A stretch of DNA of 64,000 nucleotides from contig PLBY01000119.1 of NCBI GenBank assembly GCA_003134655.1, positions 62,001-126,000 of the forward strand, given 5' to 3'. Numbering within the stretch: position 1 is the stretch's first letter; each line of letters begins with the position of its first letter. Under the pieces are notes generated by a model, which saw only the letters and a program-made list of their open reading frames with translations, did no database searches and had not been told where the DNA came from. Origin of the DNA: Acidobacteriaceae bacterium. Lineage in GTDB: Bacteria > Acidobacteriota > Terriglobia > Terriglobales > Acidobacteriaceae. Shown here piece by piece: positions 44,661-53,838 of this stretch. The position numbers and the translations under genes are program-made.

Positions 44661-46076
44661 TCATATTTTTTGTCTTTTCCACCGCCCCTGCTTGAACAGG
44701 ATCGCGCTCGCTCCGGCGATGGCCGCCTCGGCGACCACAATCGCCCAGAACGCGCCGCTCGACTCCATCCGCATGCGAATCGCCAGCCAATACGCGAGGG
44801 GAATCTCCAGCAGCCAGAACCCGAAGAAATTCACGACGGTTGGGGTGATGGTATCTCCCGCGCCATTGAACGCCTGCAACATCACCATGCCGGAGGCGTA
44901 TCCGATGTTGCCGTAGCTGAGGATGCGCAGGCAGGAGGCGGCCAGCGGAATGACGGCAGCGTCATTGGTAAAGATCCGAACCACCGGCTCTGCGAACAGG
45001 ACGAAGAGGACTCCCACCGTACCCAGGAACAGCATGTTGTACAGGCCGGTGCGCCAGACCGCAGTCTCGGCGCGATCGGGCTTGCCCGCACCCAGATTCT
45101 GTCCCACCAGAGTGGCTGCCGCGTTGCTCAAGCCCCACGACGGCAGAATCACGAAGATGACGATGCGGATGGCGATCGTGTATCCGGCCAGAGCCGCCGC
45201 ACCGAAAATGCTCACGATGCGCACCAGTCCGATCCAACTTGTGTGCGCGATGGCAAACTGCAGAATCCCGGTCAGCGACACGCGGACCAGCCGCCACAGC
45301 ACATCGAGGCGCAGATGCAGCTGTCGAGTCAGGATGCGAATCCGCTCCGTTCCTTTCAGCAGGCGATAGAACTGGTAGATCACCCCGATGCTGCGCCCGG
45401 TGAAGGTCGCCAGCGCCGCGCCCGTGACGCCCATCCGTGGGAAAGGCCCCCAGCCGAAAATCAGGCAAGGGTCGAGCACCAGGTTGATGATGTTCGACAC
45501 CCAGAGCAGGCGCATCGCGATGGCCGCGTCTCCGGCTCCGCGGAAGATGGCGTTATTCAGAAAGAGTAGAAGCACCGCACAGCTGCCGCCCAGGCAGATT
45601 CGCGTATAGCCGCTACCCACCGAGACGATTTCCGGAGAGGCGCCCATCCATTGCAGAAGGCGCGGAGCCAGCAACAGGCATGGCAACCCAATCGCCAGCG
45701 AGACGATTAGGCCAAGAGCAATGGCCTGCACTGCAGCAACGGCCGCACCCTCGGGATCTTTTTCCCCGATGCGCCGCGCCACCATGGCGGTGGTCGACAG
45801 ACTGAGCCCCATGCCCACGGCGAACACCAGGCTCAGCATGGACTCGGTTAATCCGACGGTAGCCACGGCGTTGGCTCCGAGGCGGCCCACCCAGAGCACG
45901 TCCACCACCGCAAACAGCGACTCCAGCACCATCTCCAGAACCATGGGCACAGCCAACAGGAGAATGGCGCGGTTCAGACTTCCGGCGGTGTAATCCTGAT
46001 GAGAACCGCGAACCGCTTCCACCAGCGAAGACCACAGGGAACGCTGCGGCTGAATAGCAGTAGAAATCGCTTCCAT
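44661..46076 (-). CDS. MATE-family multidrug/Na+ antiporter
   Basis: 471 residues from the ATG at 46076; upstream extension to 46151 is not supported. Twelve hydrophobic segments in two halves, with the MATE signatures AVPMVLEMVLESLFAVVDVLWVGRLG, VGLTESMLSLVFAVGMGLS and AAATLVGQNLGAGKPDRAE. It should export cationic compounds using an ion gradient. It is convergent with the SpoIIE gene and its 3' end sits 25 bp behind the tRNA-like sequence. Confidence 0.92.
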   Translation of the reverse strand: MEAISTAIQPQRSLWSSLVEAVRGSHQDYTAGSLNRAILLLAVPMVLEMVLESLFAVVDVLWVGRLGANAVATVGLTESMLSLVFAVGMGLSLSTTAMVARRIGEKDPEGAAVAAVQAIALGLIVSLAIGLPCLLLAPRLLQWMGASPEIVSVGSGYTRICLGGSCAVLLLFLNNAIFRGAGDAAIAMRLLWVSNIINLVLDPCLIFGWGPFPRMGVTGAALATFTGRSIGVIYQFYRLLKGTERIRILTRQLHLRLDVLWRLVRVSLTGILQFAIAHTSWIGLVRIVSIFGAAALAGYTIAIRIVIFVILPSWGLSNAAATLVGQNLGAGKPDRAETAVWRTGLYNMLFLGTVGVLFVLFAEPVVRIFTNDAAVIPLAASCLRILSYGNIGYASGMVMLQAFNGAGDTITPTVVNFFGFWLLEIPLAYWLAIRMRMESSGAFWAIVVAEAAIAGASAILFKQGRWKRQKI

Positions 46077-46490
46077 AAAAACCAGGCTTTCCGCACCCGC
46101 ATCCAGCGACGGGCAGGAGGCGGCGCATGCAAGACCACAATGAAACATCAATCAGGGAGCCCACTGTGCAGTGGGCCGAACGGGATGGCGAGTTAGCGCG
46201 GGTTGAACATCGACGTTCCTCAGCTTGGATCGGTTCGAATTGCGGGTTCCCACAGAACCGAACAGCGTGGATTTTACCCCAAGTTCCCGGCCACTGCCAA
46301 CAAAAACAGAAAAGCGGCGGATGGTCGGAGGTCCATCCACCGCTTGCTCAGGAGGTATGAGTGATGTTCGCTACAACCATGCTAGCCCCGCGTCGCGACG
46401 AGGAGTGAGATCACCAAGGTACTTTCGGAGGCCATCAGCGCATCGAGAGTCCGGTTTTGGGAACGATCCCATTCCGGAAATCGCACCTCT
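46077..46490. other. Intergenic region with terminator, no gene
   Basis: 414 bp between the MATE gene and the Kelch gene, both on the minus strand. The only clear structure is the hairpin with T-rich tail at 46298-46344. No protein-like frame was found. Confidence 0.5.
46298..46344 (-). terminator. Intrinsic terminator downstream of the Kelch gene
   Basis: On the minus strand AGCGGTGGATGG and CCATCCGCCGCT form a 12-bp stem with one mismatch (loop ACCTCCGA), followed by TTTTCTGTTTTTG. It is 150 bp after the stop at 46491. Confidence 0.75.
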
Positions 46491-47531
46491 TTACTTCTTC
46501 GGAAGAACCAGCACCCGCGCCGAGATCGCCCCATTCTTCAGCAGGCCGCCAAGAATCAGCGGCCCAAGCGGCGTAGACAGGACACCACGACCGTCGGTGC
46601 GCACGTCAAAGGTGTCTTCGGTAATCGTCTCCCATCGGCCGCCATGCACTTCAAAAACAAATGTCACCGGGGAGATCTCGGCAAGTTTGCCGTCGGAATC
46701 CAGGCCCTTGAAGTCGTGCGGAGTTGTGGTGCCTCCCGAAAACAGGATCCGGTGATCGTGCACCCCCGCGCCCGCCACGATTCCGAACCGTCCGGGTCCG
46801 GGATGCGCGGGCAGTTTGCTCCATTCGATTTTGTTCGGATCTTTGTGGTCGATCTTGCCCATCCAGCACTCGTCGGACACGACGTACGAAGCGCCACCGG
46901 CTGGATTTTTCTTTGCGCCATCGACGAAGACTATGGTCTCGTCCGCCAAGCCCCCGGCATGACCGAAGACGGGAGTTCCGGGAAACGGTGTGGCCTGGCT
47001 CCAGGTGTTCTTCTCGGCATCGTAGACCTGCACATTATTGACCGGGCCATTCTTCGACTTTCCGCCCACCAGATAAATGAAGCGGTCGTGCGTCACACCG
47101 ATCACCGCGCTGTCCACCGGCACGGGGATGTCCGCCGCGCGGTACCAGCGATGGTCCTCGGGCACGAACGAGTTCACGTCCGCGACAGTCGTCTCGACCC
47201 CTTGGCCGTCGATGGTGTATCCCCCGAAAACAAAGACTTGTCCCTTGGCGCCCACCGCGGACGCAGCCAAACGACCGGCAACTCCCGGCACCGGACGGCT
47301 TTCGACCCACTTCCCCGACTTGAACCGCAGGACATACATCTTGGCGGAAATGTCGTCCCAGGTTTTCTTGGTGCCGATGCCCATGAGTGAATAGATTTCA
47401 AGCCCATTCTGGAGTGAGGCGACCGCGTTGCTGGACACAGCGACGGGCATGGGTGGAATTTTCCCTTGGTCGGCCGCCAGCAGGAAGACGGCGCACAGCA
47501 CCGGGAGGAGGAAGACAGCCAGTTTTTTCAT
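46491..47531 (-). CDS. Secreted Kelch-repeat protein
   Basis: 346 residues from the ATG at 47531, preferred to 47567 because it places the signal peptide (MKKLAVFLLPVLCAVFLLAADQ) at the N-terminus. Kelch-type beta-propeller blades are visible as repeats of GxxxY/W patterns: VFVFGGYTIDGQ, FIYLVGGKSKNGPVNNVQVYDAEKNTWSQA, ILFSGGTTTPHDF. About five to six blades. Likely an exported binding or sialidase-like structural protein. Function unknown. Confidence 0.82.
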   Translation of the reverse strand: MKKLAVFLLPVLCAVFLLAADQGKIPPMPVAVSSNAVASLQNGLEIYSLMGIGTKKTWDDISAKMYVLRFKSGKWVESRPVPGVAGRLAASAVGAKGQVFVFGGYTIDGQGVETTVADVNSFVPEDHRWYRAADIPVPVDSAVIGVTHDRFIYLVGGKSKNGPVNNVQVYDAEKNTWSQATPFPGTPVFGHAGGLADETIVFVDGAKKNPAGGASYVVSDECWMGKIDHKDPNKIEWSKLPAHPGPGRFGIVAGAGVHDHRILFSGGTTTPHDFKGLDSDGKLAEISPVTFVFEVHGGRWETITEDTFDVRTDGRGVLSTPLGPLILGGLLKNGAISARVLVLPKK

Positions 47532-47579
47532 CGGTGAGATATTACGTCTTCGAACGCGCGGTGGCAAAGACGGCTTGGG

Positions 47580-48005
47580 CTAGAACCACGTTTTGCGCCG
47601 GTATTCCCGGTATGCATCCCCGAACGCGGCTTCTAGGACGCGAGCTTCCCGGCGAGCGCGGATCGTCTGACCGACCATTGCGGCAGCCACGACGAGCCAC
47701 CCCTCAGGCCGCCCCAGGATTAGGATCAGGCCCGTGATCATCACCATGCCGAACACGTAAATCGGGTTGCGGATTTTCGAATAGAGGCCGGTGGTCACCA
47801 GTTTGTGAGCTTCCGCTTTCACGGAAAACGACCTTCCGAGCTGATAGCGTGCAACCCCAATGAAGCTCAAACCCACCAGCACCAAAACCGTTCCTATGTA
47901 GCGGGTCGGGTTCCACGGACCGGACCATGTGCAAAGGAACCAAAACAGACCGATCGCGGCCACAATCTGGAACGCGGTGAAGGCGTAGATATGTCGGCTT
48001 TCCAT
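47580..48005 (-). CDS. Isoprenylcysteine-type membrane methyltransferase
   Basis: 141 residues with four hydrophobic segments. ITGLILI and the segment KLVTTGLYSKIRNPIYVFGMVMI carry the RNPxYxxG motif of the ICMT/PEMT group, and the C-terminal EAAFGDAYREYRRKTWF is the typical end. It methylates a small hydrophobic target, unidentified. The start at 48005 is chosen because the frame upstream (to 48176) overlaps the next gene and lacks membrane character. It is 20 bp after the DinB gene stop, same strand. Confidence 0.85.
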   Translation of the reverse strand: MESRHIYAFTAFQIVAAIGLFWFLCTWSGPWNPTRYIGTVLVLVGLSFIGVARYQLGRSFSVKAEAHKLVTTGLYSKIRNPIYVFGMVMITGLILILGRPEGWLVVAAAMVGQTIRARREARVLEAAFGDAYREYRRKTWF

Positions 48006-48025
48006 TTCGATTCGCCTCGCCTCGT

Positions 48026-48496
48026 TTACTTCACCAACCCCTGGCGCACACCGTGAATAAAGTCGGTGTAAGCGGGCGTTTGTCCGTTGGCACGCATGTG
48101 GGTGGCAATCTGCCCCCGATGATACGCCGAGTGCATCACGACGTGAGTCAACACGTCGACAATCGTACTCGTCCATGCTTCGCCCTTGCTGTTCTTGTAA
48201 GAGATGGACTGAGAGACGTCCCCGGCGGTGATCAGATCGAGAAACTCAAGCCAGAGCGCACCCAGTTTGGCCGCTTCCGCTTCGCACTGCGCCAGATCCG
48301 GCTCGGGCCACACCGGGACGCTCTGCGGTTGCTGTTTCAGCTGCTCCAGCCACACCCGCTCTGCCGCCAGAATGTGTGACATCAGCTGCAATGATCGCTC
48401 GTTGGCGCCGCCAGAGGCTCGGATCGCGTTCAAGACTTCCCGGTTCGCCCATTCATCGTAGGCGAACTGGCGGCGCAAGTAGTCAGCAAGATTCAC
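48026..48496 (-). CDS. DinB-family protein
   Basis: 156 residues from a GTG at 48496 with GGAGG seven bases upstream. DinB four-helix bundles bind a metal through three His; here EWANREVLNAI..., LMSHILAAERVW and VVMHSAYHRGQIATHMRANG give candidate His at the normal places. Likely thiol-dependent transferase or metal-binding role, unspecified. It is followed by the methyltransferase gene 20 bp later, so the two are probably in one operon. Confidence 0.88.
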   Translation of the reverse strand: MNLADYLRRQFAYDEWANREVLNAIRASGGANERSLQLMSHILAAERVWLEQLKQQPQSVPVWPEPDLAQCEAEAAKLGALWLEFLDLITAGDVSQSISYKNSKGEAWTSTIVDVLTHVVMHSAYHRGQIATHMRANGQTPAYTDFIHGVRQGLVK

Positions 48497-48628
48497 GAAA
48501 CAGCCTCCATCGCGTTGCTTCCGGCGATTCAACCAATGTAATTGGTCGCGCTGCCGCAGGCAAAGTTGTAATGATCCTTTCACATTTCAGGACTAGACTG
48601 CTTGGTTGAGTTGTGACCCGGTCAGAGA

Positions 48629-49363
48629 ATGCCACGAAAAGCGCCAGCGTCACGAAATGCCGGAGCCGAGGATGAAGGTGCGAGCGCTCGCCCCGCCAAG
48701 ACCGCCGCGGAGCCCAAACTAGGCGGGCCGGACGATTTGGCGCGTCTCGCTCTGAAGGCCTGCTTGATCGCCCGCGATGCCGCGTTCAACGTCCGCGACT
48801 TGCTCACCCATTCTTCCCGTATGGCCTTCCTCGCGATCAAGGATTGCGAAAAGGAACTCGACCTGATCGAACGGCAGATCGACGAGCGCCTGCCTGCGGC
48901 CATTACTCGGGTGAATGAAGTGCGGGCCCGCCAACTGCTCTCTACTTTGAAATCCACGACCGACCTCGAGCGCATCGGCGATCTGGTCATGAGCGTAGCC
49001 ATGCGCGTGCAGGCCCGTTCCTCAAAGATGGCCGCATCCGATGTGCGCCAGTTGGTGGAAATGTCGGCAGTGCTGCGCGACATGCTCGACCTGGTTCACC
49101 AGGGCTTCTCCACGCTGGATCTGGAGTGTGCTCGCAAGGTGTTGCAGATGGACAAAGAGATCGACCGCGTCTGTCATGGCCTGTTCCAGAAGCACCTGGC
49201 GGAGACGGTAGCGCAGGGCGACACAACAGGTTTCGATGTCCTGCTTATGGCTCAGGCCCTGGAGCGCGCGGGGGACCACACCACAAATCTCGCCGAAGAC
49301 CTCTACAGCCTGATCGAAGGCCGCAGCCTGCGGCATATGCCGAAGAAGAAGGCGGCGAACTGA
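48629..49363 (+). CDS. phoU: Phosphate transport regulator PhoU
   Basis: 244 residues with two PhoU helical repeats (about 45-130 and 145-235) containing CEKELDLIERQIDERLP, STTDLERIGDLVMSVAMR and QALERAGDHTTNLAEDLYSLIEG; the E/D residues of ExxxD bind metal. PhoU links the Pst transporter to the PhoR/PhoB system and tones down the response at high phosphate. It is followed by a PhoB-type regulator 272 bp away, but pst genes and a sensor kinase are absent here. Confidence 0.93.
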   Translation: MPRKAPASRNAGAEDEGASARPAKTAAEPKLGGPDDLARLALKACLIARDAAFNVRDLLTHSSRMAFLAIKDCEKELDLIERQIDERLPAAITRVNEVRARQLLSTLKSTTDLERIGDLVMSVAMRVQARSSKMAASDVRQLVEMSAVLRDMLDLVHQGFSTLDLECARKVLQMDKEIDRVCHGLFQKHLAETVAQGDTTGFDVLLMAQALERAGDHTTNLAEDLYSLIEGRSLRHMPKKKAAN

Positions 49364-49635
49364 GCAGTACTCAGTACTCAGTACTCAGAAAAAACTCAAA
49401 ATCGGCGATCCACCAGTGTCGAGTGGAACATGGGACCATGGGGCCGCCGCCTCACGAAAACCGGCCCGAGCTCAAATCGACTGAGTACTGAGTACCGGGT
49501 ACTGAGTACTTCCTTTACAAATTCATCGTTCATTAACACGCGAGAAACATTCGCGCAACATTTGCCCCATACAGTCTTGAAGTGAATCCTCCCCCTTGGG
49601 AAGTCCTGTGACTTCGTGGGGCCCTGAAGTGAAGA
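49364..49635. other. phoU-phoB intergenic region with two inverted R2 copies
   Basis: 272 bp. R2 repeats at 49365-49389 and 49481-49510 point in opposite directions and flank about 90 bp. Downstream lies a short A/T-richer stretch with two near-identical 11-bp units (AACATTCGCGC and AACATTTGCCC, 49546-49566), a possible regulatory site. No gene. Confidence 0.55.
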
Positions 49636-50388
49636 ATGCATCAGCCAGTCGAATTCCACGAACGGACAGGGAACTCGAGCAGTCAGGCTGCGTTCCGTCC
49701 GGTCATTTTTGTCGTCGAAGATGACGAGGACATCGCGCGCCTCATCTCCCACAATCTGCAGGCGGCCGGGTTCGAGGTGCAGAGTTTTGTCAGCGGCTCT
49801 TCGGTGCTCACCGAGGCGGCGCGGGAAATGCCTGTGCTGTTCCTGCTCGATGTGATGCTGCCCGGGACCGACGGCTTCGAACTTTGCCGCCACATCCGCC
49901 AGACGCCCGCCCTTTCCGCGATCCCCATCATTTTTCTCACCGCAAAGACCGCAGAGGCCGATCGCGTCAAGGGATTAGAACTAGGCGGCGACGATTACAT
50001 CACCAAGCCGTTCAGCCCGCGCGAACTGGTGGCCCGCATTCGCAGCGTTCTACGCGGATTAGGCCAAGTCCCTGCTGCCGGCGAAGTGTTGCGACTGGGC
50101 GAACTGGAAATTGACGCCTCGTCGATGACCGTGCAGGTGCAGGGCCGCAACGTCCTTACTACTGTGCGCGAATTCCGCCTGTTGGAATATCTGGCCTCGC
50201 ATCGCGGCCGCGTCCTCACCCGCGATCAACTACTCGACGCGGTCTGGAAAGAGACTCCCTTCGTCACCCCACGATCCATCGACGTTTACATCCGCCGCCT
50301 GCGCGAGAAGATTGAACTCGACCCCCGCCATCCCCAATACCTGAAGACCCTGCGGGGCATCGGCTATCGCTTCGAAGTGCCTAAGTAG
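49636..50388 (+). CDS. OmpR/PhoB-type response regulator
   Basis: 250 residues. The receiver domain (about 22-140) has FVVEDDEDIARLI, phospho-accepting D in LLDVMLPGTDGFEL, FLTAKTAEADRVKGLE and the K of DYITKPFSPRELVARI. The winged-helix output domain follows (LTTVREFRLLEYLASHRGRVLTRDQLLDAVW, RSIDVYIRRLREKIE, TLRGIGYRF). It should bind direct repeats at phosphate-regulated promoters. No histidine kinase is adjacent. Neighbouring phoU favours a PhoB role, so the symbol is left open. Confidence 0.9.
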   Translation: MHQPVEFHERTGNSSSQAAFRPVIFVVEDDEDIARLISHNLQAAGFEVQSFVSGSSVLTEAAREMPVLFLLDVMLPGTDGFELCRHIRQTPALSAIPIIFLTAKTAEADRVKGLELGGDDYITKPFSPRELVARIRSVLRGLGQVPAAGEVLRLGELEIDASSMTVQVQGRNVLTTVREFRLLEYLASHRGRVLTRDQLLDAVWKETPFVTPRSIDVYIRRLREKIELDPRHPQYLKTLRGIGYRFEVPK

Positions 50389-50712
50389 AGCGATAGTGCA
50401 CGGTCCAGCATCTTCGTGTCATCCTGAGCGAAGTGTTCGTCCGCGAAAAGCGGGCGAACACGCAGTCGAAGGATCCCTACACTCTAGATTCAGCATCCGT
50501 AATTGGGAAGTTCTTCTTCAAATCAAGAAGCCACGGCAAACTCGTTCCACATCCATGCCACCGTGAGCGAGGTAGGGATCCTTCGACTCCGAGGCTGGTC
50601 CGCTTCGCGAACCAGCCTCTCCGCTCAGGATGACAGGACAAGGTGATTGTCGTTATCCACTCTTTTCATCCCACCGCTCCGGCCGCGTCGTTTATTCTGC
50701 CTACATCCTTAC
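50389..50712. repeat. Intergenic region with two R1 copies
   Basis: 324 bp between the PhoB-type gene and PEP carboxylase. A forward R1 (TGTCATCCTGAGCGAAGTG ... CGAAGGATCCCTAC, 50417-50480) and a reversed R1 (GTAGGGATCCTTCGACTCC ... CGCTCAGGATGACAGG, 50571-50637) are in inverted orientation. Each has its own inner hairpin (TTCGTCCGCGAAAAGCGGGCGAA; GCTGGTCCGCTTCGCGAACCAGC). Confidence 0.85.
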
Positions 50713-53475
50713 ATGGCCTCAAACAAACCCAAGCCGCTCTGGAAAGCCGACGACCAGCAGGCCCGCCTCGCCGAAGTCATCGCCCATTCTGACGAACCTG
50801 CAAAAGACAATCCGCTGCGCCGCGACGTTCGCTCGCTGGGCGCGATTCTCGGGCAAGTTCTGGTGGAGCAGTCCGGCCAGGACCTGTTCGAATCCGTGGA
50901 AGAACTGCGGCGCCTGCTGATCGAACATCGCGAGACGGTGCGCCAGCGCCCGGAGCAGGCCTCTTCGCCCGAACTCATGGTCAAGGCGCAAGAGATTGTC
51001 TCCCAAATGGACTTGGCGCGCGCGTATCAGGTGACGAAGGCTTTTGCGACTTACTTCGAACTCACCAATCTCGCCGAGACCAACCACCGCAGGCGCCGCC
51101 GCCGCGCGGGAAAATTGGATCGCGAACATCCTCCGCTGCCCGGTTCGTTTCGCGGGACACTCGTACGCATGAAAGAAGCTGGAATCTCGGCAGATAATGC
51201 CGTCGCCGCGCTCGGCCTGATTGCGATCACCCCGGTCTTCACGGCCCATCCCACCGAGGTCGCCCGGCAAACCGTCCTGCTGAAGCGCCGCCGCATCGCG
51301 CAAGAACTGGAGCGCCTCGACCATCTCCCGCTCACGGCGGAAGAAGCGGAGGACTGCGAGAACAATATCCGCGCGGAAGTGACGTCTCTGTGGCAGACCG
51401 ACGAAGTCCGCATGGCGAAGCCGACCGTCGATGATGAGATCCGCATGGGCCTGCGTTACTTCCGGCTGTCGCTCTTCGATGCGCTTCCGAAAATCTATGG
51501 CGAAATCGCGGAATCCTTCCGCGACGTCTATGGACTCGACCTCGACGAGGCGGCCGTGCCTAACCTTGTGCATTTCGGCTCGTGGATCGGTGGAGACCGC
51601 GACGGCAACCCACTGGTCAAGCCGGATTGCATTCGCGGCGCGCTGGAGATGGCCCGCGGCCTGATCCTCCGCGAATATCTCAACGACGTTGAATCTCTCA
51701 GCGACCGCCTCAGTTCTTCGCGGCGGCAAGTGGACGTTTCCGCAGACCTGCTTTCCCGCTTGAAGCATTACGAACGCACGATTCCGGGCGTGCACCTGGC
51801 GTGGGGGCCGCACAACACGTCGGAGAGTTATCGACGCTTTCTCTCCTACATGTTTCACAAGCTGCAACAGGGCCGAGACGCCGTGGACGCGCCCGCCGCC
51901 TACCGCAACGCCGCTGAGTTTGAAGACGATCTGCTGCTGGTGCAGAGCAGCCTCCAGTCCAACCGCGGAGAGCGGCTGGCACGAACCTATGTCGGCTCCT
52001 TGCTGCGGAAAGTGCGCACGTTCGGCCTTCACCTGCACACGCTCGACATCCGCCAGCACGCCCGCGTGCATGCACATGCCCTCGAGGAACTTGGACCTAC
52101 GCCCGACCGAAGCACGAACTCCGCTGAGAGTCGCGAACTTCTCGATACCTTTCGCGCCATCGCCAAACTCAAGCGGACGTACCCCGCCCAGTCCATTCGG
52201 CACTACATCATCAGCGGTGCGGAATCTGAAGAGGACGTCCTGGCGGTGGTCCGTCTCGCCAAGATAGCCGAAGTTCAGGTGGCGGGATCGGCCGATGATC
52301 CCGGCTTGATGCCGGTGCCTCTGTTCGAATCCATCGATTCACTCCGCACCGCTGGCGCCGTCATGCGCCGTCTGTGGAGCAATCCCGAGTATCAGCCTCT
52401 GCTCGACTCCTGGGGACGCTGGCAGGAAGTCATGCTCGGCTACTCCGACTCCAACAAAGACGGCGGCATGCTCACCAGCACCTGGGAACTCTACAAAGCT
52501 CACCGTGAGTTGCATCGCGCGGCGCAAGAAAGCGGAGTGAAGCTTCGCCTCTTCCACGGTCGCGGCGGAACCGTGGGCCGCGGCGGTGGCCCTACGCATG
52601 CCGCGATCCTCGCGCAGCCCCCGGGATGTTTCTCCGGACACATTCGCATCACCGAGCAGGGCGAAGTGCTCAACTGGAAATACGCCGACCCGGTTCTCGC
52701 CGAATGGAACCTGGAATTGATGATCGCCGCGAGTATGGAAACATTGACGCTGCATGGCGAGCAGAACTCCCAGCATCCACCTAGCTGGGAAGAGGCGATC
52801 GAAGAAATGTCGCAAGAAGCGTACCGGGTCTATCGCCGCGAGATCGCCGATAATCCCGACGTGCTCGAATATTTCGAGGAGGCGACTCCGGTCAACGAAT
52901 TGGACACGGCGCGTATCGGATCGCGCCCCTCGCGCCGCACCAAGGGTCGACGACTCGAAGATCTGCGCGCCATCCCCTGGGTCTTCGGATGGATGCAGAG
53001 CCGCCACGCGGTGCCCGCCTGGTTCGGCGTCGGCCATGCCTTGGAGCAATTCGCGAAGAGCGGTCCGGGGCACGAGCAACTTCTCCGCCAGATCGCGCGC
53101 AGCTTCCCCGTGTTCTCGGAACTTCTCCGCAACGTGGAACTGGGCATGGCCAAAGCGGATCTCGGTATCGCGCGGGATTATTCAGGGCTGGTCAAGAACG
53201 CGGCGCTTCGTAAGAAAGTCTTCTCCATGCTGGAAGAGGAATTTCTGCGCTCCCGCCGCATGATTCTCCGCGTGACCGGTCAGCGCGAACTGTTGGGGCG
53301 CAATCGCGTGTTGGCCCGCTCGATCCGCTTGCGCAATCCCTACGTCGATCCCATGAGCCTGATTCAGGTGGAACTGCTCCGGCGCAAACAGCAGGGACAG
53401 CAGAGCGCAGACCTCGAGTATCCCCTGGGCGCAACCATCAACGGAATCGCCGCCGGACTGCACAACACCGGCTAG
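50713..53475 (+). CDS. ppc: Phosphoenolpyruvate carboxylase
   Basis: 920 residues from the ATG at 50713 (a GTG at 50647 is possible). It carboxylates PEP to oxaloacetate and refills the TCA cycle. Key motifs are FTAHPTEVARQTVL with the catalytic His, FGSWIGGDRDGNP, MLGYSDSNKDGGML, FHGRGGTVGRGGGPTHAAILAQPPG and the C-terminal TINGIAAGLHNTG. All catalytic residues are present. The protein lacks the N-terminal phospho-Ser of plant enzymes, as expected for bacteria. It stands alone between repeat blocks. Confidence 0.97.
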   Translation: MASNKPKPLWKADDQQARLAEVIAHSDEPAKDNPLRRDVRSLGAILGQVLVEQSGQDLFESVEELRRLLIEHRETVRQRPEQASSPELMVKAQEIVSQMDLARAYQVTKAFATYFELTNLAETNHRRRRRRAGKLDREHPPLPGSFRGTLVRMKEAGISADNAVAALGLIAITPVFTAHPTEVARQTVLLKRRRIAQELERLDHLPLTAEEAEDCENNIRAEVTSLWQTDEVRMAKPTVDDEIRMGLRYFRLSLFDALPKIYGEIAESFRDVYGLDLDEAAVPNLVHFGSWIGGDRDGNPLVKPDCIRGALEMARGLILREYLNDVESLSDRLSSSRRQVDVSADLLSRLKHYERTIPGVHLAWGPHNTSESYRRFLSYMFHKLQQGRDAVDAPAAYRNAAEFEDDLLLVQSSLQSNRGERLARTYVGSLLRKVRTFGLHLHTLDIRQHARVHAHALEELGPTPDRSTNSAESRELLDTFRAIAKLKRTYPAQSIRHYIISGAESEEDVLAVVRLAKIAEVQVAGSADDPGLMPVPLFESIDSLRTAGAVMRRLWSNPEYQPLLDSWGRWQEVMLGYSDSNKDGGMLTSTWELYKAHRELHRAAQESGVKLRLFHGRGGTVGRGGGPTHAAILAQPPGCFSGHIRITEQGEVLNWKYADPVLAEWNLELMIAASMETLTLHGEQNSQHPPSWEEAIEEMSQEAYRVYRREIADNPDVLEYFEEATPVNELDTARIGSRPSRRTKGRRLEDLRAIPWVFGWMQSRHAVPAWFGVGHALEQFAKSGPGHEQLLRQIARSFPVFSELLRNVELGMAKADLGIARDYSGLVKNAALRKKVFSMLEEEFLRSRRMILRVTGQRELLGRNRVLARSIRLRNPYVDPMSLIQVELLRRKQQGQQSADLEYPLGATINGIAAGLHNTG

Positions 53476-53486
53476 GCCGACGATTG

Positions 53487-53570
53487 CAGATTGTTGATTT
53501 CAGATTGCAGATTTAAGACCTGATCGTTCGAATCCATAATCTGAAATCTAAAACCTCAATCTGAAATCCC
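53487..53570. repeat. CAGATT/AATCTG short repeats (family R5-like)
   Basis: GATTGCAGATTGTTGATTTCAG at the left and TCTGAAATCTAAAACCTCAA at the right, partly inverted. Related to the R5 strings (ATCAACAATCAACA) at 55404, 57217, 61049 and 61702. Confidence 0.65.
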
Positions 53571-53580
53571 AGCGATCGCG

Positions 53581-53736
53581 CTATTCCTTCGGCGCTTCCT
53601 TGACGGAGCCGGCCGTGCCTTGACTCACGTCTTCGCGCACAGTCTTCTGCTTGGCGGGTTGCTTGGCCGCTTCAGCCCGCTTCCGCTCCTGGTAGCGGCG
53701 GTCGTGAGATTGTTGATCGGACGCTTGTTTCTTCAT
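53581..53736 (-). CDS. Small basic protein, 51 residues
   Basis: Short frame MKKQASDQQSHDRRYQERKRAEAAK...SVKEAPKE, TAG stop at 53581. GGAGGT lies directly before the ATG with very short spacing. The composition is highly charged and probably disordered (Lys/Arg/Glu/Gln), with no hydrophobic core, signal or Cys. Codon use looks coding rather than random. It is too short and too low in complexity to assign, and it could be non-coding. Confidence 0.45.
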   Translation of the reverse strand: MKKQASDQQSHDRRYQERKRAEAAKQPAKQKTVREDVSQGTAGSVKEAPKE

Positions 53737-53838
53737 ACCTCCATCATGTCACAGATCGCGCCCGTATTCCTGCTCATGTGGCGACGGCCGCCTCGGCCGT
53801 CCAAGCGATGGCGAAGCCGAGCGCCCCCCGCAGAAGCC

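Noticed and set aside
49365..49510. Possible CRISPR-like repeat-spacer array
   Set aside because: The two copies are inverted, the unit is a short AGTACT tandem, there is only one interval and no cas gene in the window.
50719..52203. 494-residue open frame antisense to ppc
   Set aside because: Shadow of PEP carboxylase; no supporting signals.
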